From: Adiantum capillus-veneris
Taxonomy: Eukaryota; Streptophyta; Polypodiopsida; Polypodiales; Pteridaceae
Direction: 5' to 3'
Assembly: GCA_014529385.2 (NCBI GenBank)
Contig: CM043949.1
Coordinates: 107,015,054-107,079,053 of the forward strand
DNA: 64,000 nucleotides
Numbering within the stretch: position 1 is the stretch's first letter; every line of letters starts with the position of its first letter. The position numbers were made by a program, and so were the translations under genes. The notes beneath the pieces were generated by a model, which saw only the letters and a list, made by a program, of their open reading frames with translations, was not told the DNA's origin and made no database searches. This document shows, piece by piece, positions 32,949 through 42,881 of the stretch.

Positions 32949-33551
32949 ATGGATGTTCCCTCTCACTACAGGAAATTCACAATAGAGGATAGGAAGGTGG
33001 TATTAACCCAACCTATTCGAGAGAGAAAGGAGAACGAATCTTATGACGGACCGGAGGATGCAAAAAAAGTTGATTTAGCAGCTCCAGGTGAGACACCTAG
33101 ACCGGTGTACATAGCCACAGATTTGTCTCCAGGCGAGGAAGAGAGACTTTTGAGTCTTCTCAGAGAGTACAGGGATGTGTTTGCATGGTCTTATAAGGAC
33201 TTAAAGGGAGTTGACCCATCGATATGCCAACACACAATCCCACTAAAACAAGACGCAAAGCCTAGCAGACAGAGACCATACACATATAATGATACGTTTG
33301 CTAAGCGAATCAAAGAAGAGATAGATAAGCTAATGGAAGCTGAATTCATATACGAGATTGAACACACCGATTGGGTATCTCCAATTGTGGTGGTACCCAA
33401 GAAGAACGGAAAACTCCGAGTGTGTGTCAACTTAAAGAAAGTGAATGCTGCAACAATCAGGGACAATTATCCCCTGCCGATAACTGATCATGTTCTAGAG
33501 CGTGTATCAGGGAAAAAACATACTCCTTTCTTGATGTTTTTCAGGATATAA
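32949..33551 (+). CDS. E2 reverse transcriptase, fingers region
   Basis: DVFAWSYKDLKGVDPSICQHTIPL leads into DWVSPIVVVPKKNG, LRVCVNLKKVNAAT and DNYPLPITDHVLERV. The motif that normally reads RVCVDY has Asn here (RVCVNL). One base is gained or lost in the T run near 33540, so YSFLD...SGYNQ is broken and this frame stops at 33551. Confidence 0.87.
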   Translation: MDVPSHYRKFTIEDRKVVLTQPIRERKENESYDGPEDAKKVDLAAPGETPRPVYIATDLSPGEEERLLSLLREYRDVFAWSYKDLKGVDPSICQHTIPLKQDAKPSRQRPYTYNDTFAKRIKEEIDKLMEAEFIYEIEHTDWVSPIVVVPKKNGKLRVCVNLKKVNAATIRDNYPLPITDHVLERVSGKKHTPFLMFFRI

Positions 33552-33627
33552 CCAGCTAGCCATAGCACCGGAAGATCAACATAAAACAGCTTTTGCAACG
33601 GAGTGGGGAATTTATGCTTATCGGGTT

Positions 33628-34824
33628 ATGCCTTTTGGTCTAACCAATGCTCCCGCAACCTTCCAGAGGCTGATGACGCATGCTTTCAAAGAATACTTAA
33701 GGTTGTTTCTAGAAATATACATGGATGACTTATGTGTACATTCTCTTCTGAGAGATGAGCATCTAGAACACCTAAGAAAAGTATTTGAGAAATGTAGGAC
33801 ATATCGCATTTGTCTCAATCCTGAGAAATGTGTGTTTATGGTCCGACAGGGCAGAATTCTGGGACATATTGTCTCACAAAACGGAATATCCACGGATTTA
33901 GAGAAGATAAAAGTTATAGTGGATATGCCTAGACCAACCAATGCGAAACAAGTACAGAGCTTTATGGGACATTGCGGATATTATAGACGATTCATTTACA
34001 TGTACGCTATAATAGGCCAACCACTTTACAGGCTAATAGTGAACTTTGAATGGACAGAGGAGTGTGAGGAATCATTCAAGAAATTGAAAGAGGCACTCAT
34101 TACTGCTCCAGTCTTGAAATCACCAGATTGGGAGAAGATATTCCATGTGCATATAGATGCTTCGGCATATGCAATAGGATGCATTCTGGCTCAGCCAGAA
34201 GAAGGAAACATGGATTTTCCTATCTGTTACGCCAGTCGACAGCTCAACAATGCAGAGAAGAATTACACCACAACAGAGCGAGAAGGATTAGGAATGATAT
34301 ATGCTGTGAAGAAATTTTGGCATTATCTTCTAGCCAACAAGTTTGTGTTTTTTACGGATCACCAAGCCTTGCTCTACCTAGTGAATAAACCATGCAATAC
34401 CGGGAGAATAGTGAGATGGTTCATTATCTTACTGGAATTCGACTTCACGGTAGTAGTAAAGAAAGGAAAAACACATCTTAGAGCTGATCATCTTTCGCGA
34501 TTGACGAATGGAGAAGACCCTATAGGAGTAGATGACGACATGCCAGACGCGTACTTGTTCAACATAGAAATGATACCGAAGTGGTCTCAAAATGTCGTTA
34601 GCCTATTAACCTATGGAGGAGAGTTTGATAGAAGAGAATACAACCAGAAACATATTGCTATTCAGCAATCCAAGAATCTTCAATTGGTTGCAGGAAGGTT
34701 GTATCAATTGGGAAATGATCATGTTTTACGACTATGCATCAATCCTGAGGAATATAATATATATCTGTGCGAAAGCACATGTTCAGGAATGTGCATTTCA
34801 TTGTTCAAGAAGGAACACATATAG
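33628..34824 (+). CDS. E2 reverse transcriptase palm and RNase H
   Basis: MPFGLTNAPATFQRL is followed by the catalytic LEIYMDDLCVHS (YMDD intact), NPEKCVFM, LGHIVSQNGIS, and SFMGHCGYYRRFIYM. RNase H follows, with HVHIDASAYAIG, ASRQLNNAEKNYTTTEREG, FFTDHQALLYL and HLRADHLSRL. The end enters the linker to integrase (IPKWSQNVVSLL, LVAGRLYQLGNDHVLRLC). A single-base shift near 34765 passes to the next frame. Confidence 0.9.
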   Translation: MPFGLTNAPATFQRLMTHAFKEYLRLFLEIYMDDLCVHSLLRDEHLEHLRKVFEKCRTYRICLNPEKCVFMVRQGRILGHIVSQNGISTDLEKIKVIVDMPRPTNAKQVQSFMGHCGYYRRFIYMYAIIGQPLYRLIVNFEWTEECEESFKKLKEALITAPVLKSPDWEKIFHVHIDASAYAIGCILAQPEEGNMDFPICYASRQLNNAEKNYTTTEREGLGMIYAVKKFWHYLLANKFVFFTDHQALLYLVNKPCNTGRIVRWFIILLEFDFTVVVKKGKTHLRADHLSRLTNGEDPIGVDDDMPDAYLFNIEMIPKWSQNVVSLLTYGGEFDRREYNQKHIAIQQSKNLQLVAGRLYQLGNDHVLRLCINPEEYNIYLCESTCSGMCISLFKKEHI

Positions 34825-36360
34825 GAATTTGTTACAATTGGGAGTCTATTGGCCAGGAATGAAAGAAAGCGTACATGAATATGTCACTGTATGTATTGTA
34901 TGTTCATCAAAACCGCCAGCAGAGTATTCGACATTATATCAGATAATGATCGCTCCGGAATGGAGTCAGTATATTGTTGAATATCTCACAAATAGAACTT
35001 TCCCAGAAGGAACGTCAAAAGCTCGTCAGAAATCTGTAGAGACAGAAGCTAGAGATTACGCTTTAATAGGAGATCAACTCTATAAGAGAGGTAAAGACAA
35101 CCAGCTTAGGATTTGCGCATCAGAGTCTGAGTATGTGATAATCCTGGAGCAAGCTCATGGAGGAGTAGGTGGAGGCCATTTCTCAGGTGATAAGACAACA
35201 AAACTTGTCTTAGCCGCAGGAATATGGTGGCCAACATTACATATGGACGCTGAGGAATACGTTAAACGGTGTGATGACTGTCAGCGGACCAAAGTACCAC
35301 TTAAAAGAGATGATATGCCGCTTAGACCAATGATGGGGGCAAGAGCTTTTGCAAAATGGGGGATTGATTATGTCGGACCCATTTCACCTCCTGCATATAA
35401 GACTCATGCACAATACATCGTTGTGGCTACAGACTATCTAACAAAGTGGGTCGAAGCAAAGGCAACTCAAAAAGCAGATGCCAGGACCACGGCACAATTT
35501 CTATATGAATACGTCTTTGTACGATATGGATTGCCAATAGAAATTGTGAGTGATCGAGGCACACATTTTATAAATGAAGTGATAGAGATCCTTCTAGATG
35601 AATTCATGGTAATCCATAGGAAATCAGCCCCGTATCATCCACAAGCAAACGGACAAGCTGAAGCAACAAACAAAACCATATGCACGGTCCTTACGAAGAT
35701 TGTATCTGAGTCGAGAACTGACTGGGACCAGAAGTTGCATTCAACATTATGGGCATATAGGGTAGCATATAAAACATCAATAGGAACGACCCCATATAAC
35801 ATGGTTTTTGGGCTAAATGCTATCTTACCAATAGAATTCTTGATTTCAACCTTAAGGGTGGCTAAGGATCTAGAGTGGACAGGGCACGAGCTTTCTGATA
35901 GAATAGATGACCTGGAAAAGCTAGACGAGCTTCGCCTAAAAGCAGTAGCTTCTATCTACGCTCAAAAAAGGCGACAAAAGGAATTTTTTGATAAGCATGT
36001 GCGGACTAAAGAGTTTAAGGTTGGGGACTATGTCCTAGTTTACACTCTGAAACAGCATGCTAAGAAGCTTAAAAAGCGAGGGATGGGACCTCTGGTGATT
36101 AAAGATCTATCACCAAGTGGAGCCGTCAAGCTTGCTACATTAGACGGAGAAGAAATGCCCAATTGGATTAGTGGATGCAGAGTGAAAAAGTATCTTTTGC
36201 CGCTAACCCAAGACATGCTTCTCAAAATACATCAAGAAAAGCTGCGTGTCCAGAAAAAGAAAAAGATTGTGGAGGAAGCGCAAGCCGAGGCGAAGGAAAG
36301 AATGGAGAAAAGAAGACTACTGCGTCAGAAACAGCGCAATGAAGGAGCAATACGAATAAA
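34765..36360 (+). CDS. E2 integrase with two zinc-finger modules
   Basis: The open frame from 34613 becomes coding near 34765. A first H2C2 finger reads AHVQECAFH ... CIVC (about 34780-34905). A second linker (IAPEWSQYIVEYL, LIGDQLYKRGKDNQLRIC) then leads to a second finger AHGGVGGGHFSG ... CDDC (about 35155-35280). The core has GIDYVGP, VSDRGTHF and GQAEATNK (D, D, E all present), and the C-terminal part has VGDYVLVYTLKQ and GPLVIKDLSPSGAVKLATLDG. E1 has only one linker-finger module. No chromodomain. Confidence 0.9.
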
Positions 36361-36790
36361 CGCAGTCAGTATAACAGAAATGGATAATGACAAAGAAGAA
36401 CCCATCATTGAATGCAAAGTAGGAACCAACCAAATCAAAGCCAGAGCACTATTGGATTCAGGAGCTCAAACTAACCTACTTTCACTCAGTTTGTATAGAC
36501 AATTGACAAATGCCACTAAATTACAAACTGCCAAGCAAGAGTTAAAGAGTTACTCTGAGAATTCAATCAAAACTGTTGGATGCACAGTTTTACATATACA
36601 GATTAACCAGTATGTGTATCCTCATATGTTTTACGTGGTTGAAGACCAAGCTACACAACATCCATTATTGCTAGGACAACCATGGCAGAAGCAATACAAT
36701 GCAATGATTGACTGGAGTTCTAAATCAGTGCTTATCAAATACGAAGGTGAAAGTCAATCAGTTAAGTTCACCAAAGGAGTAGAGCCAACT
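36361..36790 (+). CDS. E2 second retropepsin-like domain, C-terminal to integrase
   Basis: The domain is in the same open frame as integrase. PIIECKVGTNQIKARALLDSGAQTN carries an intact D-S-G-A at about 36449-36466. It is followed by KTVGCTVLHIQINQYVYPHMFYVVED and HPLLLGQPW...MIDW, the layout of a retropepsin fold (active-site loop, flap strands, L-L-G-x-P-W box). E1 has the same domain here with D-T-S-A. Its substrate is unknown; roles in pol processing or as an inactive binding domain are both possible. Confidence 0.7.
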
Positions 36791-37483
36791 CCAAAGGAAG
36801 AATCCAAGAACAAAGGTAAACAACAACCAGAGAAAAAGAAGAAGCAATGGCAACCAAAAGTTTCTATACAACCGGATTGCTCTTCGACGAGGAATTCTCA
36901 ACATTGGATAAGGAAGACAAGCAATAATATAACAGCTCAACCTAGGGAAAAAACGGAGTCAAAGTTGGTATGGAGACCAAAAAAGGTTGTGCCAGAGAAC
37001 ACAAAGGTGGAAAACAGAGTCTTCAATACCAGACAACAGAGTGATTCCAAACAATCAAGGACAGTGAAACAGATCTGGATTCCAAAGAAGTTCATGAGGG
37101 CACAAAGCTATAGCAAGCAAATTTGGATCCCAAGGATTTGTAAATAGGAACTCCCTTCAGTACAATCCACGGAAAATCCTAGGTATTTCAAGGCGAGGAA
37201 ATCAACACAAAGAACAAAGCAGGTTTGGGTCGCAAAGAGTTTGTGGCACGCACAAGCGAAGCGGAAGCAGATTTGGATTGTGAAAAAGAACAACAAGGTA
37301 AAGAAGAATCCATCTACTGATTCTACTACCGAAGTGCCAAAACCAACCCAAAACCTGACCACCAATCCTTCAATCAAACAAAGAGCAGCTTTATTGGAAA
37401 GACTGTTGTATCATCGCTCTACAATTGCATTGGGAACTTATGACCAAAACAACTACAATGCTTCGCCCACAAACACTTCATAG
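36791..37483 (+). CDS. E2 pol C-terminal tail with W-x-P-K repeats
   Basis: Same frame as integrase. Basic, Lys/Gln-rich sequence with QWQPK, LVWRPK, QIWIPK and QIWIPR before a TAG at 37145. The frame continues beyond the TAG with QVWVAK and QIWIVK to a stop at 37483, so the TAG is probably a nonsense mutation or a readthrough site. The tail matches the W-x-P-K tail of E1. Confidence 0.65.
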
Positions 37484-37504
37484 TCGTCCGGGAGGACTCA
37501 GACT

Positions 37505-37601
37505 AGAAGGGGGGGAGGTATACAGGTATACAGGAGCTACAAAGCAGCTACAAGCGACAGGTATACAGGTATACAGGAGCTACAAAGCAGCTACAAGCGA
37601 C
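37505..37601 (+). repeat. Internal purine tract and 43-bp tandem repeat
   Basis: AGAAGGGGGGGAGG at 37505-37518 looks like a polypurine tract. It runs into two copies of a 43-bp unit (starts at 37516 and 37559) with AGGTATACAGGTATACAGG and GCTACAAAGCAGCTACAAG. The units appear identical, so the duplication is recent. Confidence 0.85.
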
Positions 37602-39173
37602 AAAAACAAAGAAAAACAAAAATTATATTACAAGGGCAGTGCCTTACATGATTTTGCAATTTCTATGTTTGATTGCGGATATTGATAATATTTATGCCCT
37701 TATATACCTTGTTTTGCAACAAGAAGAGATCAAATGATGAATTTGGGTCTCTAGACGTGTAAATATCACTAAATAAGAGTGTTTTTGGAGCTAAAAAGTG
37801 GAAAAAAATGGTAATCCAAGTCCAGAAATCACAAATAAGTGTATATTCATATACACAGGGTTACCAGCTATTTATTGTGTATGTTTGGAATTTTTTGGCT
37901 TCAATTTGCTATTTTCCTTTATTTTTTATGATTTTCTTAATAAAAGTAAAAGAAAAATAAAAAAAAGCAGGTGAAATGAGATCAGAAAAAAGAAAAGAAT
38001 AGACGGTGATGGTCCTAATGACAAGGGCAACCCATGGTAAAAATTGGGTACAATTCTGAAAAAGTTGCGGAAAGTCCGAAACGGCAGAATTTTGGCAAGT
38101 GGACAGAATTCTAAGAAAACAGGTCAAACGGAGTCCAAATTTGGGAAATTTCAAATCCTAAAGCGCATCTCACAACGAGATAGGAGCACATGTCAAATTT
38201 GGTAACAAGTGAACCGGGAAGTCCGAAGTTAAGTATTTTTCACATCACTTTCAAGCTCATTCACACTATTACCTTCTTGGAGAAGAGCAGAGAGCCACAG
38301 GAGCACAGATCTTCTACGACCTTCTGCGACTTCCACGAGATCTCAGAGGACACCAGACATGAGAGGTAGACTCGTTGCCATAAGCTTTTGATGCTTATCA
38401 TTAACTTTTGTCACGAAAACTGACCAAAACCAAGAAACAAGAGCAGACGGGGAATGGGGTAGAATGCTAGGTAGTGGCACAACCGCCTAACCAAACCTTG
38501 CAAGAACTTATAGGTGGGTTACCCTAGTATAGAATATGGGTTTCTAACACTCAAAGCTCGAGAAAGAACGACTGGAAAAACCCTAGGTCAACAGAGCCTA
38601 CAAGAGGCAAACAGGAAAAAGTTGTTGAAACGACACAAAACTTCTCAGGAAGCTTAACAACATCGAGGGCAATGCAACCATGGAGTATCTCCAGGTTTGG
38701 ACCACCAAAAGTGGGTCAAAACAACCGATTCGACGACAGACACACAAAGCGTCATTTTGGCATAACGGCTGAAATTGACGACCGAATGAAATGAAACTTC
38801 ACAAGCAGCTTCAAGTAACTATCGATGACTTATGTTTGCAAGCAAAACCCAAAAGAAAGCTGATTCACTTACCGATGGTGAAAAAGACGCTTTCGGGCAA
38901 CCAAATGGAGAAAGATGGAGAACGGGGAGCCAAAGTCAAGTTCAACCAAATAGATGGCTTCACAACATATCCAATGAGCTGGAAATGCAACTCTCGAGAA
39001 GAAAAGTTGAAGAAATTCAACTCCAAGGCAAAAAGACGACTTCGGAGACTGAAATGCCTATAAGGGGGCTTTTTAGCTAAACTGATGACTTTTTAAGTTG
39101 AAAACTAGTTAGCAGGGCTTAGGGCACTAGCACAAAGCATTCTTTGCACAAAAAGGACCAACATTTCAAGAAA

Positions 39174-39197
39174 AGACATCATACGCGTATGATGTCT
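39174..39197. repeat. Palindrome copy 5 (perfect)
   Basis: Half-site AGACATCATACG followed by its exact reverse complement; perfect 24-bp palindrome. Confidence 0.95.
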
Positions 39198-39457
39198 CAC
39201 AGCATGAATTTCACATCCATTTCAACATTTGAGTGCATAGCCTCATTCCACATGTTAATCACATCCTATGAACCAAGTATCATGAGAATTGGAGTTAGAA
39301 AACCCAAGGAAAACCAAAAAGACGCAAAGTAGGCCATAAAATTGATTTTTGGTCCTAATTTTGTCAAAATAACTCCAAACTCATTAAAACTTTGTAGGAT
39401 TGTTGTTAAACACATCTACAAGCTATCTAGAACCAAAAAGCACCATTTTGACACAAA

Positions 39458-39481
39458 AGACATCATACGTGTATGATGTCT
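39458..39481. repeat. Palindrome copy 6
   Basis: AGACATCATACG/TGTATGATGTCT; differs from perfect symmetry only at the centre. Confidence 0.93.
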
Positions 39482-39742
39482 ATTTGCACTTATAGAGCCA
39501 AAACTGCTCATTTGTCATCATACATCCATTATATATATCTAATACATGCTATATATGAAATTTGGAACCATTTGGTCAAGAGGATCACCCCATTAGCCCA
39601 ATTGAGGGAAAATCCTTCACCTAAAGCCTATTTTTGGCCCAAATACAACATACTCAAGTCCAAACCAAGATTTGAGTAGAGACAGTCCTTCACTAGTACA
39701 TGGGGAGTCCACAGAACCAATCCCATGCAAAATTGATGAAAA

Positions 39743-39766
39743 AGAAATCATACGCGTATGATGTCT
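39743..39766. repeat. Palindrome copy 7
   Basis: AGAAATCATACG/CGTATGATGTCT; one change in the left arm. Confidence 0.92.
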
Positions 39767-39877
39767 CCAGAGCCATTTTTAGCCCAAAATCTATCCAAAC
39801 TTCATAAATCCACTGAATAAGCCTATCTAAAGCCAAATCCAAGCTTATAGAGAAATTTGGTCCAAAAATACACTAAA

Positions 39878-39901
39878 AGACATCATACGTGTATGATGTC
39901 T
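39878..39901. repeat. Palindrome copy 8
   Basis: AGACATCATACG/TGTATGATGTCT, same as copy 6. Confidence 0.93.
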
Positions 39902-40160
39902 CACTATGTGATTTTGGCACCTCAGGGCTTCAACCACCAAACAGAAGTGATCTACATGCCATTTGAAAGTGAACCACCAAGTTTTATCCAATTTGGATCA
40001 TAAAATCCAATTCCCTTTCAAAATTTTGCCAAGAGCCGGAACTGGACTAAATTGGCCAAAACTTGACCAAATGGGATCCAAACTCAAATCCAAGCATATG
40101 ATAATCATGTATACACTATCAGCTACAAGCACAACCAATATGAAGTCATTTTGACACAAA

Positions 40161-40184
40161 AGACATCATATGCGTATAATGTCT
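40161..40184. repeat. Palindrome copy 9
   Basis: AGACATCATATG/CGTATAATGTCT; two changes. Confidence 0.9.
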
Positions 40185-40350
40185 CCAGCATGATTTTGAG
40201 CCCATTTTGCATATTTTTTCACCTACCTTGCATCCTTAGGCCCTGAATAGCTCATGTTTCAATTTTAAAGTCATTTGGATAGTTAAAAACTTCACTTCGG
40301 CTTTCAGTACTAAAAAGACGCTAACTTCTGAAATTGGAGTTACAGGATCC

Positions 40351-42585
40351 ATGGATTCCACCAAGTCATCGGCAACGAAGAGAAAAAGACCGACAATCAA
40401 AGATGCTATTGCAGAAGCGGAACCCTTTGACATTCCAGCAGAAACCCTCAAGCCAACCAAAACTTGGGTGGAGGAAGCAGTATTGGAGAAAGAGGGAATA
40501 AAGATCTACCAGGGGACTTTCAGAGATCCTCAAGGGCAAGCGGTGGATGTACCGATGATCCCACAGGAATTGGTAGATTATAGCAGGTCAAGAGACATCA
40601 GCAGATACCTGGAAAGGGCAGACTTGCACAGTTTCTTCACCTTGAGACCATCAGGTGTGGATACAAGAAGAGTGTATGAGTTGGCAACATCCATTCAGAA
40701 GGATGGAAAAGCCACATTAAAAGACATGGATGAAGAGAAGGTAGAAGTACAGATCACTCCACAGCTAATTGCAGACGCATTGAAGCTGCACAACAAAGGG
40801 AGCTCGGTCAGGGAAAGAAGAGAGGCCATAGAGATCTATGGGCCCAAGAAACAGAATGCGACCTATGGAGATATGGCGGACCCAAGAGCGGCAACCCTTT
40901 GCCGACTGTACAACCAATTTCTTCATGTTTGCAGTAAAAGACCGCAAAAGTATACGACACCACCCCATGCCATTGCGACCACCATCACATGGGCATTAAA
41001 GAGAAATATGCCAAAAGAGGTGAATTACGCTCAACACATCCACGAGCAAGTAATTGCCATGCACAACGAGAAGCCAAAATACATAGGAGGAGCGGAAATT
41101 CTGACAAGAATAGCTTATGAAGCTATTGGAGCTAGAGATCAGTGGCCAAAGGCTCCCTCCCATAATGAGTGGCTTAGAGAAGCCGACGAGGAGGAAGAAC
41201 AACCCGAAGTACCCAAGAGGGCATCCACAAGAGCACGCCGGAAACTAGAAGTAGTTTCAGAACCTGAAGAGGATGTGGACGAGCCACTTAAGAAGAAAGT
41301 AAAGAAGAAGGTTGCTCCCAAGCAAACCAAAAGTCAGAAAGCGGCAAGGATGGAAAGATTAGTGGAGCAGTTTAGAGCGGAAAGAGCTCTAAAGGGTGAC
41401 TTTGAAGAAAAGTGGGTGCCAGACCCCACTAAAGTCGGAACTAGCTCGGCCAGGCCACATATTGATCAATACGATCAATATATTAAAGCTTATGAGGAGT
41501 CAGAGGCTATTTTGGAGCAGCAACCTGTCGAGCCATACACTGAAGAGGAGGTACAACAATTAAAAGCTGAGCTGAAAAAAGACGACAAGGGGAAAAGGAA
41601 AGTAGATGGGTCTACTAAGCCTCAAGAGAAAGATGGGCAAGCCGACAAAGGGAAAGCCAAGGAAGCTGAGGACAAACATCCCTCTATGACTGATGTACCA
41701 AGCCCGAAGAAGACGGAAAAAATTGTGGAAGAGACCACAGTAGAGGTGGACACAGATGTTTTGGAAAAGCCAGAAGCCGAGACCAAAGAAAAGAAGATAG
41801 ATCCAGTTCAGCAAAAGAGAAATGATTATGAGGATCTGGTAGAGATAGGATACACCGAAGAAGAGGCCCTTGAGGCAGTTTATGGGATCACCCTACAAAA
41901 ACAAGATGAACGGAGAGGGACGGAGAAAAAGACAAAGAGTAAAAAAGAAAGTGAAGAGAAACTGGACGAACCGAAAGTACTAGAAGAGCCAAAGCCAGTG
42001 GAGGTGGTGGCGGAAAGAGCTTTAGAGTTGACAGATGATGATGAAAAAGACATGCACATGGTGCATGAACTGCTCAGCAAGATAAAAGAAAGGTCCAAGG
42101 CAAAGGAAGTAGAGATTGAGACAGCCAAACAAAGGGAAGCGGACTTGCAGAGAAATTTAGAGAATACTATGACTGAATCTGAAAGTCATAAAGCATCACT
42201 CTATGACGCGGAAAACGAGAGAGACGGCTTGATACTCCAACTAGCCGAGGCTACAAGAGAAGTAACAAGTGCACAGCAAGCAAGGGAGCGGATAGAGGAT
42301 GAGTTGGAAGCGGCTAAGGATGAGCTCATTGAGCTAAGGGAAAGAGTCAAGCTCCAAGAAAGAACAATCACTAGACTCAGGTCTACCCCTAGAGCTAGCA
42401 GAGCAGGAACCGAACAAGAGGGAGCTATCGTACCAGTTTTGGAAGACCAGGTCCGAAGCTTACAAAGAGAGCTAAGATTAGAGCAAGTGCAAAGGTTGCA
42501 CATTGCGGAGGGATCATTGGCCGCAGAGGAGAGGCTCACATTAGAAAGTCAAACACTACGAACAGAGAATGAGGCCCTCCGCTAA
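40351..42585 (+). CDS. E2 accessory ORF A: NLS and coiled-coil protein
   Basis: An ATG at 40351 opens 744 codons. Residues 8-15 (ATKRKRPT) and about 310-325 (KKKVKKKVAPK) look like nuclear localisation signals. Residues about 60-285 form a globular-looking domain (FFTLRPSGVDTRRVYEL, ITPQLIADALKL, THAIATTITWALKRNM-like) that recalls the 'putative plant transposon protein' domain seen next to plant retroelements; that is a weak match from memory. Residues about 390-560 are Lys/Glu-rich. From about 570 to the end is a long coiled coil. A TAA at 42583 ends the ORF, but the coiled coil reads on in frame to 42855. It may be a structural or env-position protein. Confidence 0.8.
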   Translation: MDSTKSSATKRKRPTIKDAIAEAEPFDIPAETLKPTKTWVEEAVLEKEGIKIYQGTFRDPQGQAVDVPMIPQELVDYSRSRDISRYLERADLHSFFTLRPSGVDTRRVYELATSIQKDGKATLKDMDEEKVEVQITPQLIADALKLHNKGSSVRERREAIEIYGPKKQNATYGDMADPRAATLCRLYNQFLHVCSKRPQKYTTPPHAIATTITWALKRNMPKEVNYAQHIHEQVIAMHNEKPKYIGGAEILTRIAYEAIGARDQWPKAPSHNEWLREADEEEEQPEVPKRASTRARRKLEVVSEPEEDVDEPLKKKVKKKVAPKQTKSQKAARMERLVEQFRAERALKGDFEEKWVPDPTKVGTSSARPHIDQYDQYIKAYEESEAILEQQPVEPYTEEEVQQLKAELKKDDKGKRKVDGSTKPQEKDGQADKGKAKEAEDKHPSMTDVPSPKKTEKIVEETTVEVDTDVLEKPEAETKEKKIDPVQQKRNDYEDLVEIGYTEEEALEAVYGITLQKQDERRGTEKKTKSKKESEEKLDEPKVLEEPKPVEVVAERALELTDDDEKDMHMVHELLSKIKERSKAKEVEIETAKQREADLQRNLENTMTESESHKASLYDAENERDGLILQLAEATREVTSAQQARERIEDELEAAKDELIELRERVKLQERTITRLRSTPRASRAGTEQEGAIVPVLEDQVRSLQRELRLEQVQRLHIAEGSLAAEERLTLESQTLRTENEALR

Positions 42586-42855
42586 CAGCTCCAAGATCTA
42601 CAAGAGCAACAAAGAAGAGAGATAGAGACACCACACGAAGAATCAGGTGGAGCAGCCATAGAGCTACCAGAAACTGGAGAGGCAACCACAATTGAAGATC
42701 CAGCCCCAGCTCAAGAGGTGGCCTCGACTTCAAGAATCTCTGAAGAAGAAGAACAAAGGCTCCATGACCAAATAGAAAAGTCAGCAGAGGAGAGTGCCAA
42801 GGTGGAAATGGAATGGGAGAGGAGACTCCTAATCTCCATTAGATTTCAGGACTAG
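42586..42855 (+). pseudogene. In-frame extension of accessory ORF A
   Basis: Directly after the TAA the same frame stays open for about 90 codons with coiled-coil composition (QLQDLQEQQRREIE, SRISEEEEQRLHDQIEKSAEE) to a TAG at 42853. The TAA may be a CAA-to-TAA nonsense change. The native protein was then about 835 residues or longer. Confidence 0.65.
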
Positions 42856-42881
42856 ACACAAAAGTGCTCCATGAACAGTGG

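Larger units (their letters stand above)
37602..40350 (+). promoter_or_regulatory. E2 inter-block region with five-copy palindrome array
   Basis: About 2.7 kb without a convincing long gene (minor frames at 38791-39080 only) between the pol tail and the accessory ORF. The last kilobase holds five copies of the 24-bp palindrome at 39174, 39458, 39743, 39878 and 40161, spaced 284, 285, 135 and 283 bp. This copies the leader pattern (276, 125, 281), and phrases such as AACCAAAAAGACGCAAAG also recur. It looks like a second copy of the gag leader placed before the accessory ORF. Confidence 0.75.

Noticed and set aside
39174-40184. Palindrome array as a CRISPR array
   Set aside because: Spacing is about 130-285 bp and irregular, the repeats are palindromic and diverged, and the context is a plant retrotransposon.
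41139-42539. Ser-rich minus-strand frames opposite accessory ORF A
   Set aside because: Shadows of the Lys/Glu-rich plus-strand coding sequence.
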